From the NCBI GenBank assembly GCA_016710325.1, contig JADJXK010000002.1, positions 744,001 through 808,000 of the forward strand: DNA of 64,000 bases. The letters run 5' to 3'. The stretch is from Candidatus Leptofilum proximum. GTDB taxonomy: Bacteria; Chloroflexota; Anaerolineae; Promineifilales; Promineifilaceae. Position numbers and translations under genes: made by a program. Below, in pieces: positions 32,839 to 43,400 of this stretch; position 1 is the stretch's first letter, and the number at the start of each line of letters is the position of its first letter. Below the pieces are notes generated by a model. That model ran no database searches. It saw nothing but the letters and a program-made list of their open reading frames with translations, and was not told where the DNA came from.

Positions 32839-33369
32839 TTAATTACACTTTCTCGGCGGCGTGAGGCGGCGCAGGCGGGCGCCGGACTCCCGCACCGTAT
32901 AATTGCGCTCCGCCTGAATGCCGCGCTCCTTCAGCGTAGCATACAGACGGTCTACGTACGGCTCGCCATCGACAAACAGATCGTTGATTTCGCTGGCATC
33001 CATAAACCGATCCCAGGTGGTGTGCAAAAAAGTCACCCGCCGCCAGCGCAGGCTCACAATTGGTTGGGCGAGCTTTTGCAGCGGTCCCAGCTGCACCTTG
33101 TAATACATTTCCTGCGCCCGGGGATGGTCTGGCTGGTCGGGGAAAAGCGCCAGGCGGGTGGTGAGTTCATGCCCCAACTGCGGCGCGTAGTAGTGAATGG
33201 CCCACTTTTCTGGGCCAAAACGACGGCCGAAATAGAAGGCAAAATATTCGGCGTGCAATCCTTTGGGCGCCTGTATTTGTGGTATACGATACCAGCTTTT
33301 TGCCTGGATGATTTCAAAATCAGCCGGGTGAGGCACGTAAGCAACTAAAACGCGATCTTCGGGAAACAT
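32839..33369 (-). CDS. Conserved protein of unknown function
   Basis: 176 residues from ATG 33369, chosen for GGAG 10 nt upstream. Soluble and rich in aromatic residues (DRVLVAYVPHPADFEIIQ, WYRIPQIQAPKG, YFAFYFGRRFG, IHYYAPQLGHELTTR, LRWRRVTFLHTTWDRF). The regular Trp/Tyr/His/Arg content suggests a nucleic-acid-related or nuclease-like fold, but I recognise no catalytic motif and assign no function. It is divergent from mutM. Confidence 0.75.
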   Translation of the reverse strand: MFPEDRVLVAYVPHPADFEIIQAKSWYRIPQIQAPKGLHAEYFAFYFGRRFGPEKWAIHYYAPQLGHELTTRLALFPDQPDHPRAQEMYYKVQLGPLQKLAQPIVSLRWRRVTFLHTTWDRFMDASEINDLFVDGEPYVDRLYATLKERGIQAERNYTVRESGARLRRLTPPRKCN

Positions 33370-33560
33370 GGCACAATCTCCTCGCGGTGATATGGCACCC
33401 AAGTTTAGATGAGAGTTGGGGAAGTTCCAAAACCGAAATCAAAATTGTTATTTATCCGTGTGAAAATTGGCTGATAAACGGCCGTTTCCGATGGAGCCGC
33501 CCTCCGCTTCAAGGTATAATAGGCTGATTTGCAAAGGTTCAACACGGAAAAAGAGAGCCC

Positions 33561-34373
33561 ATGCCAGAATTACCAGAAGTTGAAACCGTTGTCCGCGCCT
33601 TACGCCAGCCGCTCATCGGCCGTACCTTCACCGGGGCACGCAGCGATTGGCCGCGCCACATCGGCACCCCCAGCCTGGACGAGCTGAAAATACGCCTGCC
33701 AGGCTGCCAGGTAAAATCGATTGATCGCCGCGCCAAGTACCTGGTTTTTACCCTGACCCAGGGCGAAACGCTCATCATCCACCTGAAAATGACCGGGCAT
33801 CTGGCGGTGGTGGCTGCCGATCTGCCCGCCGATAAGCACGTGCACACCGTATTCGATTTGGACAACGGCCAGGAGCTCCGTTTTCGCGATCCGCGCAAGT
33901 TTGGCCGGGTTTACCTGGTGCAAAATGCAGGCCAGATTTTGGGCAAGCTGGGACCAGAGCCATTGGAAGCGTCATTTACCCCGGAGGTTTTGCGCCAGCG
34001 GCTGAACGGCCGTACCCGCGCCCTCAAACCACTGCTGCTGGATCAAGCTTTAATCGCCGGTGTGGGCAACATCTACGCCGATGAAGCGCTGTTTTATGCG
34101 AAGCTGCGCCCCACCCGCCCGGCTAACACCCTGGGCAAAAGTGAAATTCGCGCGCTTCATGCTGCCATTCAAAAAGTGCTGAACCTGGGCATCGAGCGCG
34201 AGGGAGCCAGTATCGACATCTACCTCAAACCCGATGGCAGCAAAGGCGACATGCAAAATGCGGTGGCTGTTTTTCGCCGCACTGGGAGTCCGTGTTATGA
34301 ATGCGGCCGTCCCGTGGAACGAATCGTGTTAGGGGGCCGCAGTACGCATTTTTGCCCCCGCTGCCAAAAGTAA
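33561..34373 (+). CDS. mutM: Formamidopyrimidine-DNA glycosylase (Fpg)
   Basis: 270 residues, normal length. Removes oxidised purines such as 8-oxoguanine and cuts the strand by beta/delta elimination. The N-terminal PELPEVETV supplies the catalytic Pro (after Met removal) and Glu. Lys in HLKMTGHL (about residue 74) is the conserved minor-groove residue. The H2TH region contains GVGNIYADEALF, and the C-terminal zinc finger is CYEC...CPRC. A TATAAT at 33515-33520 lies 40 nt upstream of the ATG. It appears to be co-transcribed with the unknown gene at 34400. Confidence 0.96.
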   Translation: MPELPEVETVVRALRQPLIGRTFTGARSDWPRHIGTPSLDELKIRLPGCQVKSIDRRAKYLVFTLTQGETLIIHLKMTGHLAVVAADLPADKHVHTVFDLDNGQELRFRDPRKFGRVYLVQNAGQILGKLGPEPLEASFTPEVLRQRLNGRTRALKPLLLDQALIAGVGNIYADEALFYAKLRPTRPANTLGKSEIRALHAAIQKVLNLGIEREGASIDIYLKPDGSKGDMQNAVAVFRRTGSPCYECGRPVERIVLGGRSTHFCPRCQK

Positions 34374-34399
34374 GACACCTTTCTGATCAAGAGGAAACT

Positions 34400-35008
34400 A
34401 TGCAAAACGAAATTGAAATCATGCAGATTTTGCGCGTACCGCCGATGGGCAAATTAGTGGTAAGTTTCACCAATCAGCGGTACGAAGCCATTAACCAGGT
34501 ACCAGACGCCAAAGTCCGGCAGCTTATGCTGGCCGCGATCGGCGAGCTCATCACTTTTGCGGGCGGCTACCAGAAGTTGGTTGATGCGGGTGTGGCACCT
34601 CCGTTGAACACGCCTCAAGCTGTGCGCCCCTCGTCCCCCTCCCCGGCCGAGGAAAATCCAGAAGCAACCCATTTTGTCGGCCGCATGGAACAGGAACGAG
34701 ATGAGATCAAGTCGGCCAGGCCCAAGCCAACCATGTCGCTGCTGGCCAATTTACGGCCGCGCCCGGCCAGAAACGAAGCCAGCGCCAACAAAATGCTCAG
34801 CCTAGTCGAACAGGTTGATGCCATTTTGCAGCGCCACCTCCAGACCGAACCGGACCTGGCCGAGCGCAAAATTCACCTGGTACAAGATTCCGGTGGGGGA
34901 TTGATCATTGAGGTAGATGGCAAGCAGTACCAACGGCCGCGCGACATTGACGATCCGCGTATTCAGCACATGATCAAGCGGGCGCTAAAAGAGTGGGAAT
35001 CGACTTAA
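34400..35008 (+). CDS. Unknown protein downstream of mutM
   Basis: 202 residues from ATG 34400 (AAGAGGAAAC upstream). N-terminal alpha-beta part (MQILRVPPMGKLVVSFTNQRYEAINQVPDAKVRQLMLAAIGELITFAGGYQKLVD), a Pro/Ser linker at about 75-90, and a C-terminal part (VEQVDAILQRHLQTEPDLAERKIHLVQDSGGGLIIEVDGKQY) with a beta-hairpin followed by a basic helix. No family is recognised. It is 26 nt from mutM on the same strand, so a link to DNA repair or a general housekeeping role is possible but only positional. Confidence 0.75.
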   Translation: MQNEIEIMQILRVPPMGKLVVSFTNQRYEAINQVPDAKVRQLMLAAIGELITFAGGYQKLVDAGVAPPLNTPQAVRPSSPSPAEENPEATHFVGRMEQERDEIKSARPKPTMSLLANLRPRPARNEASANKMLSLVEQVDAILQRHLQTEPDLAERKIHLVQDSGGGLIIEVDGKQYQRPRDIDDPRIQHMIKRALKEWEST

Positions 35009-35024
35009 GGGATAACGATTGGCG

Positions 35025-36125
35025 CTACACCTGGCTGAGACTTGCCGGGGAACGGCCGTCTAGCGACAGCGCTGTGGGGAGGAGGCCGTCAAACCGTTCA
35101 ATTAAGTCCTGGCGTTTGGCGGGGGGTAAAAAGGCTGAGCTGGCCGCGTTCATGATCGTTTGCCGCAGTGCGGGATAGCCAATCTTTAGCTGTTCCAGGG
35201 CAATTTCATACTCATCGGAGAGGGTGCAGTTGCTGATGCTGGGATCATCGGTGTTGATGGTAGCCAGGAGGCCCACATCCAGCATATCCACCAGGGGGTG
35301 ATGGTCCATCTCGTGTACCACGCCGGTTTGCAGGTTGCTGGTCAGGCATACTTCAAAGGCCGTTTGCCGCTCACGAACCAGCTGTAAAATTTCGGAGTTT
35401 TCCAGGGTGCGCACGCCATGACCAACGCGGTTAGCGAAGAGATCCAGAATGGCCTCGCGCACGCCAAAGGCGCTGGCCCATTCACCCGCATGCACGGTAA
35501 TCCCCAGGCCCACTTCCCTGGCTTCTTTAAACAGGGGGGTAAACGGCCGTGAGGGAAACTTCACCTCATCCCCCGCCAGATCCAATCCCACAATGCCCTT
35601 ACCAAACCGCGCAAAGGCAATCTCGGCCACCTGCTGCGCCTGAGGCAGCGGATCATGGCGCACCAGCGTCACGATGAGCCCCACCTGAATATCAAAATCA
35701 GCCTCGGCCCGGCTCACCGACGCAATCACCCAATCAGCGGCATCGGCCATAGAAAAGCCGCGCACGCGTGACAGTGCCTGCGGGCTGAAACGCAGCTCCA
35801 GATACTTGACGTGATCGGCCGCAGCGTCGGCAACCGCTTCATAAACCAGGCGGTCGATCATTTCTGGGGAGCGGTAGAAGTGACGCAGCACCTCAAATTT
35901 ACCCAGGAAAGCTTCGTGTGTGGGGGGATCGTTGGTCACTTGGACAAACGGCCGTAACGCTTCCAAATCCTTTGTTGGCACGTTAAGTCGGTATTTCCGG
36001 GCAATTTCCAGCAGGGTTTCCAGGCGGAGGGACCCTTCCAAATGCCGATGCAAATCAATCTTGGGCAGCGATTTCAAATCAGCCACAATTTGTTCCCGTC
36101 TTTCTTTCAAATCCACTACTCTCAC
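35025..36125 (-). CDS. add: Adenosine deaminase
   Basis: 366 residues. Converts adenosine to inosine in purine salvage (or deaminates a related nucleoside or adenine). Zinc ligands and catalytic residues are visible: KIDLHRHLEG (His26, His28), HAGE (His and catalytic Glu), GHGVRTL, SNLQTG, and NTDDPSIS with the conserved Asp pair. The start is GTG 36125; a second in-frame GTG lies three codons on. It is convergent with the mutM unit, with a 16-nt gap. Confidence 0.93.
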   Translation of the reverse strand: MRVVDLKERREQIVADLKSLPKIDLHRHLEGSLRLETLLEIARKYRLNVPTKDLEALRPFVQVTNDPPTHEAFLGKFEVLRHFYRSPEMIDRLVYEAVADAAADHVKYLELRFSPQALSRVRGFSMADAADWVIASVSRAEADFDIQVGLIVTLVRHDPLPQAQQVAEIAFARFGKGIVGLDLAGDEVKFPSRPFTPLFKEAREVGLGITVHAGEWASAFGVREAILDLFANRVGHGVRTLENSEILQLVRERQTAFEVCLTSNLQTGVVHEMDHHPLVDMLDVGLLATINTDDPSISNCTLSDEYEIALEQLKIGYPALRQTIMNAASSAFLPPAKRQDLIERFDGLLPTALSLDGRSPASLSQV

Positions 36126-36211
36126 TTACAGGCAAATGATTAAACTTTACGGCCGTTGCACCATGCGGTTGGTGCCTGGCTGCGGTGCTTAAGCAAACAG
36201 TTTGCCTATTA

Positions 36212-39200
36212 TTACAATTCTGGCACGGTCTCCACAATATCCTGTTTTACATTTGGCAAAGTAAAGAAAAAGGAACTCCCCTTGTTCAGTTCACTTTCCA
36301 CCCAAATCTTTCCTTCATGGGCATCGATAATTCGCTTGACAATGGCCAGGCCAATACCCGTGCCGCCAAAACGTCGGCGCGATGAGCCATCAATCTGGTA
36401 GAAGCGCTCAAAAATTCGTTGATGCTTCTCGGCGGGCATGCCAATACCCTCATCAACCACAGAAACCAGCACGTCGTTTTCATTTTCGGCCATAGACAGG
36501 CGAATGGTGCCACCATCCGGGCTGAACTTGAAGGCGTTGCCAATGAGATTATCCAGAACCTGGTTCATGCGCCCTTTGTCGATACGCACGCGCCCTTTTT
36601 GCCCGGGAGGGATAGAGCAAATGATGGACAGGCCTTTTTTGTCGGCGACGAGGCGGTGGTTAGTAACGGCCGTTTGCAGCAAATCGGCCATAGACATCTC
36701 CTCCAGCTGCAAATTGCCCGAGTCGATGCGCTGCAGTGTAATAATGTCCTCGATGATGCGCGTGATTTCGTCCGTCTTGTCCGAAACGATCTGCAAATAT
36801 TCTTGCTGTTCAGACGTCAGCAGCCCTTTGTCACCATCCATCAACAAATCGACATAGCCTTTGACAAAGGTTAGCGGTGTGCGCAGTTCGTGCGACACAT
36901 TTTGCACCAGCTCGTCTTTTAGCCGGTCACTTTCCTTTAGCTCTTCGTATGCTTCAGCCAGTTCGGCGGCGCGCTCCTCCAGTTCTTCAAAAAGGCGGGC
37001 GTTGGCAATGGCCACACTCACCTGCGCGGCGGCAATGGTCATCAGCTGCGTGTCTGAATCGGTGAAGGCAAACGGCCGATCGCTGTCAATCGTCAGCGTA
37101 CCCACCGGCTGGTCACGCACAATCAGCGGCACCACCAGCAAGCTGCGCACCCGCTCGTCGAAAAAGACAAAGTCAGGGTCAGAATACGAGTCGCGGATGT
37201 ACACCAGTTCCGCATTTTGCACCACCACGCCAGAGATACTCTCGCTCAGGTGCATCCTGGCGCTCATAAACTCGGGATTGATGCCCACGGCCGCTTTCAC
37301 CACCAGCCCTTCCCCATCGTCGGTCAACATGGTGATGGTGCTGGCCCGGGCGTTCAGCAAGCCTTGCAAGATTTGCACCGTCGTTTGCAGCACCGATTGC
37401 AGCTTCAGGTTGCCCGTTACCTGCTTGGCCATGTCCACCAGGGCAGACATATCGCGCAGCCGCCGCTGTGATTCGGCAAAAGAGCTGGCATTACGAATGG
37501 CAACGGCCGCTTGCTCCGCCAACAAATTCAGCAGCAGCAGCTCATCTTCGGTGAAGCGGTGAGGATACAGGTAGGTGGCCGTAAAGGCGCCGATAATCTT
37601 CTCGCCGTACTTCAGCGGGAAACCAGCAATCGCATAAATGCCCCAGGTGCTGGCTGGTTCACTCTGGTAAAAGGGGTGGCTCGGCGCATCGTTGATGACG
37701 ATGGGACGGCCTTCTTGCACCACGGTGGCAGTCAGGCCAGTACCTGCCGGACGAAGTTTGGGCACTGCGGCGGTACGACGGCCGTCGCGCCACAATGCCG
37801 ATCCCTTGGAAAAAGTCTGCGTTTCCGAATCGTACAGGAAGATGTGCAGGTTGGTCGCAGGAACAAGCTTCAGCGCCGATTCCGTGATCGTGTCCAGCAC
37901 CACATTCAGCTTCAACGGCTCATTTAACCGCAGAACGATGTCGTGGAAGGTAGACAGCTCGTCGATGCGGCGCTGCGCCTGGCTAAACAAATGGGCATGC
38001 TCAATGGCCACCGCTGCCTGCCCGGCCAGATTTTGTGCCAACCGCAGCTGGCTCTGGGTGTACTGCTTGGCCTCGGTTAAATCGCCCAGCGCCAACAAGC
38101 CGAGCACCTTGTTACGACGCACCAAAGGCACCAGGATGACCGATTGCAGCCCCGCGGCTTGCAGCAAATCCTGGCCCTCACCACTACCAGCCTGGCCGCT
38201 CCGCAAATTCTCGATCTGGTGCGTCTCGAACACACGCTGCACGACGCTGTAAGACGCCAGGTTTTTGATGCTGCCTAACCCTACCAGCGTATCGCTTTCG
38301 TCCTGGGTGAGATGTTTGATATACGCCTGGTTTTTATGGGCCGCCGGGTAAAGGCTTTGGAAATCCTGATCCCAGACAAAAATTGTGCAGCTGTCTACCT
38401 GTAGGGCACGCACCATTTCCGACACAACGGTTTGCAGCACAAAATCCTGGTCCAGGTTGGCCGTCATCGTGGCACTGGCCTGGTAAAGCGTGCTGAGTTC
38501 GGCCAGCTGCTGCTCGGTTTGCTCAAACAGCATAGCGTTTTGAATGGCGACGGAGGCATGGGCGGCCAGGGTAGAAGCCAGCCACTCAACGCGCTGGTCG
38601 AAGGCGCTGGCAATCTGGCTGTCAAAAATCAGTAAACCCAGCAACACGCCGCCAGCCGACAACGGCACCCCCATCCAGGAACGAGTGTTTTCCGTGTGGG
38701 GAATCGGCTGCCAGCGGGCGTCGGCGCGAACATCATCGATGCGTATGAGCTCTTCCTTGCTAACGATGCTTTGCACGAGGGGATGGCCGCGCCAGGCCGC
38801 TTCAGCCTCCGCCACGGTGAGCACCACCGGCCGGTCATAAAAATCGCGGCTGGCCACCAGCTTCAACTCGCCATCGGTAAGCAGGAAGGCAAAGGCGTTG
38901 TTGTAGGAGACCACATTGCCCAGGGCCAGCAGGAGATGATTTACCACGGCTTCAGCCTGGAGTGAGGTGCTGATAACGGCGATGGCCTGCCGCAGGGCCA
39001 CGGCCGTTTGGTAGTCATGCGCACCGCGGTCCACCAGCTCACGGGTTTGGGTAAACAGGCGGGCATTTTTGATGATGACAGTGACGTGGGCGGCAACGGC
39101 CGTTAACGTCTGAAAATCGGCCGCGTCAAAGGCATGGGGCACGTCGCTCTGGATCGAAATGGCGCCCAACACCTCACCATGCAGCCGCATCGGCACACAA

Positions 39201-40261
39201 ATGATCGACTGCGGCTGCCCATCCCCGTTGATACCTGGCACTGGTTTATCTTCCTCGGGCCAGTTATCGGTGGCAAAGGGCATGTTGTGGTTGATAACCC
39301 AGGCCATCAGGCTGTCTTTGTTGCTCAGGGGAATGGGCTGGCGGGTAATACGCTGTCGATTTTCCAGCACGCAGGGGAATTCAATAATATCTTCGCTGCT
39401 GTCGACCAGGGCAATGTAGCAGGTAGGTGGCGCAAAAATGTGGAGCAGCTGGTCATGAATTTCCTGCAAGGTCTGCTGCAGTGGCTTAAGCACTCGCACC
39501 GATTCGGTAACGTGGTAGATGGTTTCCAGCTGGTTAGCCCGCTGCCACGCCTGCTGCGCCAGCTGCCGGTAGCTCAACGCCACGCCGATGTAACCAGCCA
39601 ATAGGGAGAGAACGGCCGTTTCCCACCGCACTGCCTCCACCGATTCGCCCATCACCTGCAAAATGGCGCACGTCTGGCGCTGCCCCGTTTTGATGGGCAG
39701 AATCAGCTGGCGCGCCTGCGGCAGCAGCTTCATTTCCGACACGTTTTGCAGCTGGCTGTCTGCCTCCACCGGCAGCCACCCATCGACCGGACCAAAATAG
39801 GTGTGCAGGGCCAGTTTTTGACTGCCGTTTTGGCACAAAATCAGCCGGGCCTGGCAGCCAGGAAACGCTTCGGGAAAAGCAGCGGCAATGCGTCCGGTGA
39901 TCAGATCAAACTGCTGTTGGTCAATAATCGCCTGGCTAACTTGCCCCAGCAGGCTCTGCTGTGCTGCTGAAAGGGAATGCTGCTGCTGTAAAAAAGGGCT
40001 GATGGCTAAAAGCGAACTCAGCAGCGCGGCCAGGTCAGGATTGGCTGGGATCGGGGCAAACTGGAGGGCAAACCCGGTTTGGGCCACAGGCCAGGCGTGT
40101 TCCAGGTTTTCGGCCGTTGGCACGAGCAGCACCGATTCGGCCGCAAGATGCTGCCGGGCAAAAGGATAAAGCACCGAGTAAACAGCATCCCAAGATGTAG
40201 CTGTCTGTAAATTTTGTTGCAGAACGTTGAGGGATTGAAGCTGATCGTTACTGTGGGGCAT
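36212..40261 (-). CDS. Multi-GAF hybrid-type sensor histidine kinase
   Basis: 1349 residues, cytoplasmic, with no membrane span. Five GAF domains in tandem after a degenerate N-terminal module of about 235 residues; GAF units begin near residues 245, 420, 580, 755 and 925. A short coiled coil (EELEERAAELAEAYEELKESDRLKDEL) leads to HisKA with phospho-acceptor His1124 in NVSHELRTPL. HATPase motifs follow: NLIGNAFKFSP (N box), DEGIGMP (G1), RRFGGTGIGLAIVK (G2). No receiver domain and no response regulator beside it, so its partner is elsewhere. GAF arrays of this kind sense small ligands or redox state. Confidence 0.93.
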   Translation of the reverse strand: MPHSNDQLQSLNVLQQNLQTATSWDAVYSVLYPFARQHLAAESVLLVPTAENLEHAWPVAQTGFALQFAPIPANPDLAALLSSLLAISPFLQQQHSLSAAQQSLLGQVSQAIIDQQQFDLITGRIAAAFPEAFPGCQARLILCQNGSQKLALHTYFGPVDGWLPVEADSQLQNVSEMKLLPQARQLILPIKTGQRQTCAILQVMGESVEAVRWETAVLSLLAGYIGVALSYRQLAQQAWQRANQLETIYHVTESVRVLKPLQQTLQEIHDQLLHIFAPPTCYIALVDSSEDIIEFPCVLENRQRITRQPIPLSNKDSLMAWVINHNMPFATDNWPEEDKPVPGINGDGQPQSIICVPMRLHGEVLGAISIQSDVPHAFDAADFQTLTAVAAHVTVIIKNARLFTQTRELVDRGAHDYQTAVALRQAIAVISTSLQAEAVVNHLLLALGNVVSYNNAFAFLLTDGELKLVASRDFYDRPVVLTVAEAEAAWRGHPLVQSIVSKEELIRIDDVRADARWQPIPHTENTRSWMGVPLSAGGVLLGLLIFDSQIASAFDQRVEWLASTLAAHASVAIQNAMLFEQTEQQLAELSTLYQASATMTANLDQDFVLQTVVSEMVRALQVDSCTIFVWDQDFQSLYPAAHKNQAYIKHLTQDESDTLVGLGSIKNLASYSVVQRVFETHQIENLRSGQAGSGEGQDLLQAAGLQSVILVPLVRRNKVLGLLALGDLTEAKQYTQSQLRLAQNLAGQAAVAIEHAHLFSQAQRRIDELSTFHDIVLRLNEPLKLNVVLDTITESALKLVPATNLHIFLYDSETQTFSKGSALWRDGRRTAAVPKLRPAGTGLTATVVQEGRPIVINDAPSHPFYQSEPASTWGIYAIAGFPLKYGEKIIGAFTATYLYPHRFTEDELLLLNLLAEQAAVAIRNASSFAESQRRLRDMSALVDMAKQVTGNLKLQSVLQTTVQILQGLLNARASTITMLTDDGEGLVVKAAVGINPEFMSARMHLSESISGVVVQNAELVYIRDSYSDPDFVFFDERVRSLLVVPLIVRDQPVGTLTIDSDRPFAFTDSDTQLMTIAAAQVSVAIANARLFEELEERAAELAEAYEELKESDRLKDELVQNVSHELRTPLTFVKGYVDLLMDGDKGLLTSEQQEYLQIVSDKTDEITRIIEDIITLQRIDSGNLQLEEMSMADLLQTAVTNHRLVADKKGLSIICSIPPGQKGRVRIDKGRMNQVLDNLIGNAFKFSPDGGTIRLSMAENENDVLVSVVDEGIGMPAEKHQRIFERFYQIDGSSRRRFGGTGIGLAIVKRIIDAHEGKIWVESELNKGSSFFFTLPNVKQDIVETVPEL

Positions 40262-40299
40262 AGGCCAATCAGTCTAAGGTTCCAGGTAAGTTTAGATAA

Positions 40300-40358
40300 G
40301 TTGTGGTGTTTCAGGCAGGCCTGGACAGCAAAACTCACATGCCCGCAAACACCACAAC
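40300..40358. repeat. 12-bp inverted repeat with long loop
   Basis: 40300-40311 (GTTGTGGTGTTT) is complementary to 40347-40358, with a 35-nt loop. It lies in the 213-bp spacer between the end of secA and the start of the histidine kinase gene, both on the minus strand. It may be a transcript-end structure or a leader structure. Confidence 0.5.
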
Positions 40359-40474
40359 ATGTAACCACGTTTTAGAAGAGTCGTCAATTGTCCGTAGTGA
40401 AAGAGACGTAAAAAGTTATCAAACGCGCTCAGTGTCCCATATCTCTCTGTATTTCCGTCTAACGACAACGGGAT

Positions 40475-43400
40475 CTAGCGGCGGCGCCGTTTTTTGCCAG
40501 ACGATGTGGGGGTGCCAGACGGCCGTCCGTTGGCACTGGTACCGCTCGATGCAGCCATATCTTCTTTCATGTGGCAGTGTTTGTACTTCTTGCCGCTGCC
40601 GCAAGGGCATGGATCGTTGCGCCCCACTTTTGGCATGTCGCGCCGCAGCTCAACGCCGCGCCCTTTTTCCCGTTTCACCACCTGGTAACCGGCATCACGC
40701 GCCTGGGTCTGGTAGGCAATCTCGGCCTCCTGCTGCTGCACAAAAGCGCGGTGCTGTTCCACCTGGAAGAAGAAGCGTTCCACGATGTTTTGCTCGATGT
40801 TGTTACGCATGTCGTTAAACATTTGCGCCGAGCGAATTTTGTACTGCACCTTGGGATCACGCTGTCCCACTGCTTCCAGGCCAATTTCACGCCGCAGGTC
40901 GTCAGCGGCCGTCAGGTAGTCGCGCCACTCGCGGTCGATGGAGTTCAGCAGCAGCAGCCGCTGGAAGTTGCGGTATTCTTCCTCACCGATCTGATGGCGC
41001 CATTTTTCTTGCTGCTTGCTGACATAAGCTTTGAGAGCCACTTCCAGCTGGTCACCATCCAGGGCAGATAAGGTGTCTAGCAGCAGATTACGCAGGGCAG
41101 CATTGGCCTGGCCGGAGAAACGTGTCTGGCGGTATTCGGCCGTTTTTAACGACAGGTTATCCAACGAAAACTGGCCAAACGCCTGGTTCAGCTGCTCTTC
41201 CGACTCGTTCCAAATGCGGTCTCGCTCATCCGAGGGCATTTCCACGTGATCAGCCACAAACTCGTTGTAGAAGTTGTGCACGCTGGCCACGTACTCGCGG
41301 CGCGTGTTTTCCTTGGCCTGCACCTGACCCGACTTCCGCGAAGCCAGGCTGCCCAGGTTGGGGATGGGTGGCAGCAAGGGTAAAAAGCGCCCCATCGCCC
41401 GCAGCAGCTGGTAGATATTGGCCCCGTTTTCTTCGTTTTCGTACACCAAAACCATCAACCGCTCAATAAGTTTATCGCTGGACACGGCACCCAACTCGGC
41501 TTTGTCCAGGTTCACGATATCGGGCAGCAAACCGCGTAAACGAGCCACCACTGCGCTAACGTTAATAGCCTCGGTGGCTTCCGTGGTGAATTCGGCCACC
41601 ACGCGTTCAATTTCGCCGCGCACGTAGGCCACGTAGTTTTCGACGTAGTTGTCTACCAGCTGGGCAATGGCGGTAGCAAAGGCATCATCGATCCTTTGGT
41701 CGTAGTCAATCCCTTCACCCATCAAGATGCCCCGGCGTTCCTTGTAGATGGCCATACGCTGCCGGTTCATCACATCATCGTATTCCACAATGTTTTTACG
41801 AATATCGAAGTTGTAGCCTTCCACACGCTCCTGGGCACTTTCGATCATCCGGTCCAACACGCCAAACTCCAGCGGCATATCCTCTGGAATGCTAGACAGC
41901 AGCCCTTTGGACATCCAGCTTTTTAATCGCTCACCGCCAAACCGGCGCATCAAGTCGTCTTCCAGGGAGAGGAAGAAGCGAGAGGAACCAGGGTCGCCCT
42001 GGCGCGCCGCACGACCACGCAGCTGGTTGTCGATGCGGCGAGACTCATGCCGCTCTGAGCCAATGACGTGCAGCCCACCGAGTTGCCAAACTTCGCGGCG
42101 CTCGCGCTCCGTTTCTTTTTGCAGATCGTCAATCTTTTGGATCCACTTTTGGGAAATGCCGGGCACAGTCTGGACTACTTTGGCGGCTTCTGCCTCGTCA
42201 TCATTCAGAACGGCGCGAATCAACGCCGCGCGGGCATTGTAATGTTGTTCAAACAAAATTTCGGCCAGGAACTGGGCCAGCAGGCTGTTATCGCCCTGAG
42301 CTCGCTGGTAACCCACGTACAGGTCGCGCAGCCGCAACGCTTCTTCAACCAGGGCCACATCCTTGTCCAGGTCTTCCAGGTATTCCCGGGCTTCACCCAG
42401 GCTGCCGCTGGTAACCAGGCGCAGTGCCTGGCGAATTTCGTTGTAGTCCAGCTCATAGGATTCGCCCAGCACGCGGGTGAGGTAGCCCATCACCTGTACG
42501 TCTTCGATTTCGGCCAGCGCTTCATCGAGCCGGGCTTTTTCGGCAGTGATCCACGGCAGGAGGTCGTCATCGAGCTTGCTATTGCGGCTGGTATATTCCT
42601 GGGCCGCTTCCTCGCCTTCTTCCAGGTATTTGAAGATGAGTTGGGTGAGCAACGGCCGTTTAAACATCTCTCGTTCCAACAACTCTGCCGCCATACCTTC
42701 CGGGTTGCCACCCAACAAAATATCCGTTCCACGACCGGCCATATTGGTGGAGATAGTCACCGCGCCCTTGCGCCCCGCCTGGGCCACAATCAACGCCTCT
42801 GATTGGTGAATCTTGGCGTTCAGCACCGTGTGCGGAATTTTGGCCTCGTTGAGCAGGCGATCAATCGTTTCGGAGTGTTCAACGGAAGTAGTACCGACCA
42901 AAACCGGCCGTCCCATCTCCACCACACGTTTCACCTCGCGAATAATGGCCTGGTCTTTGGCAGTTTCATTGCCGTAGATCTGGTCGGCATGATCCAGACG
43001 TTTGTAGAAGCGCGGCTTATTGGTTTCTGGGTCCACGTAAACAATCTGTTCTGCGTTTTCGACCTTTTCCTTTTTTTCTACCAGCCCCAGCAAATTGTTA
43101 TCGACGATGTACTGCACGTTGGTGGGCAGCGGCGTCACGCCCAGTTCATAAATCTTATCAAATTCCTCAGCGTCGGTGAGTGCGGTACCGGTCATACCGG
43201 CCAGCTTTTCAAATAGACGGAAGTAATTCTGCAGGGTAATAGTTGCTACCGTCACCGTTTCCCGCTTGATCTGCACCCCTTCCTTGGCCTCAATGGCCTC
43301 GTGCAAACCCTCAGAATAACGCCGACCCGGCATCAAACGGCCGGTAAAATCATCGACAATAATAACTTCGCCGTTTTGCACCACGTACTGCACATCACGT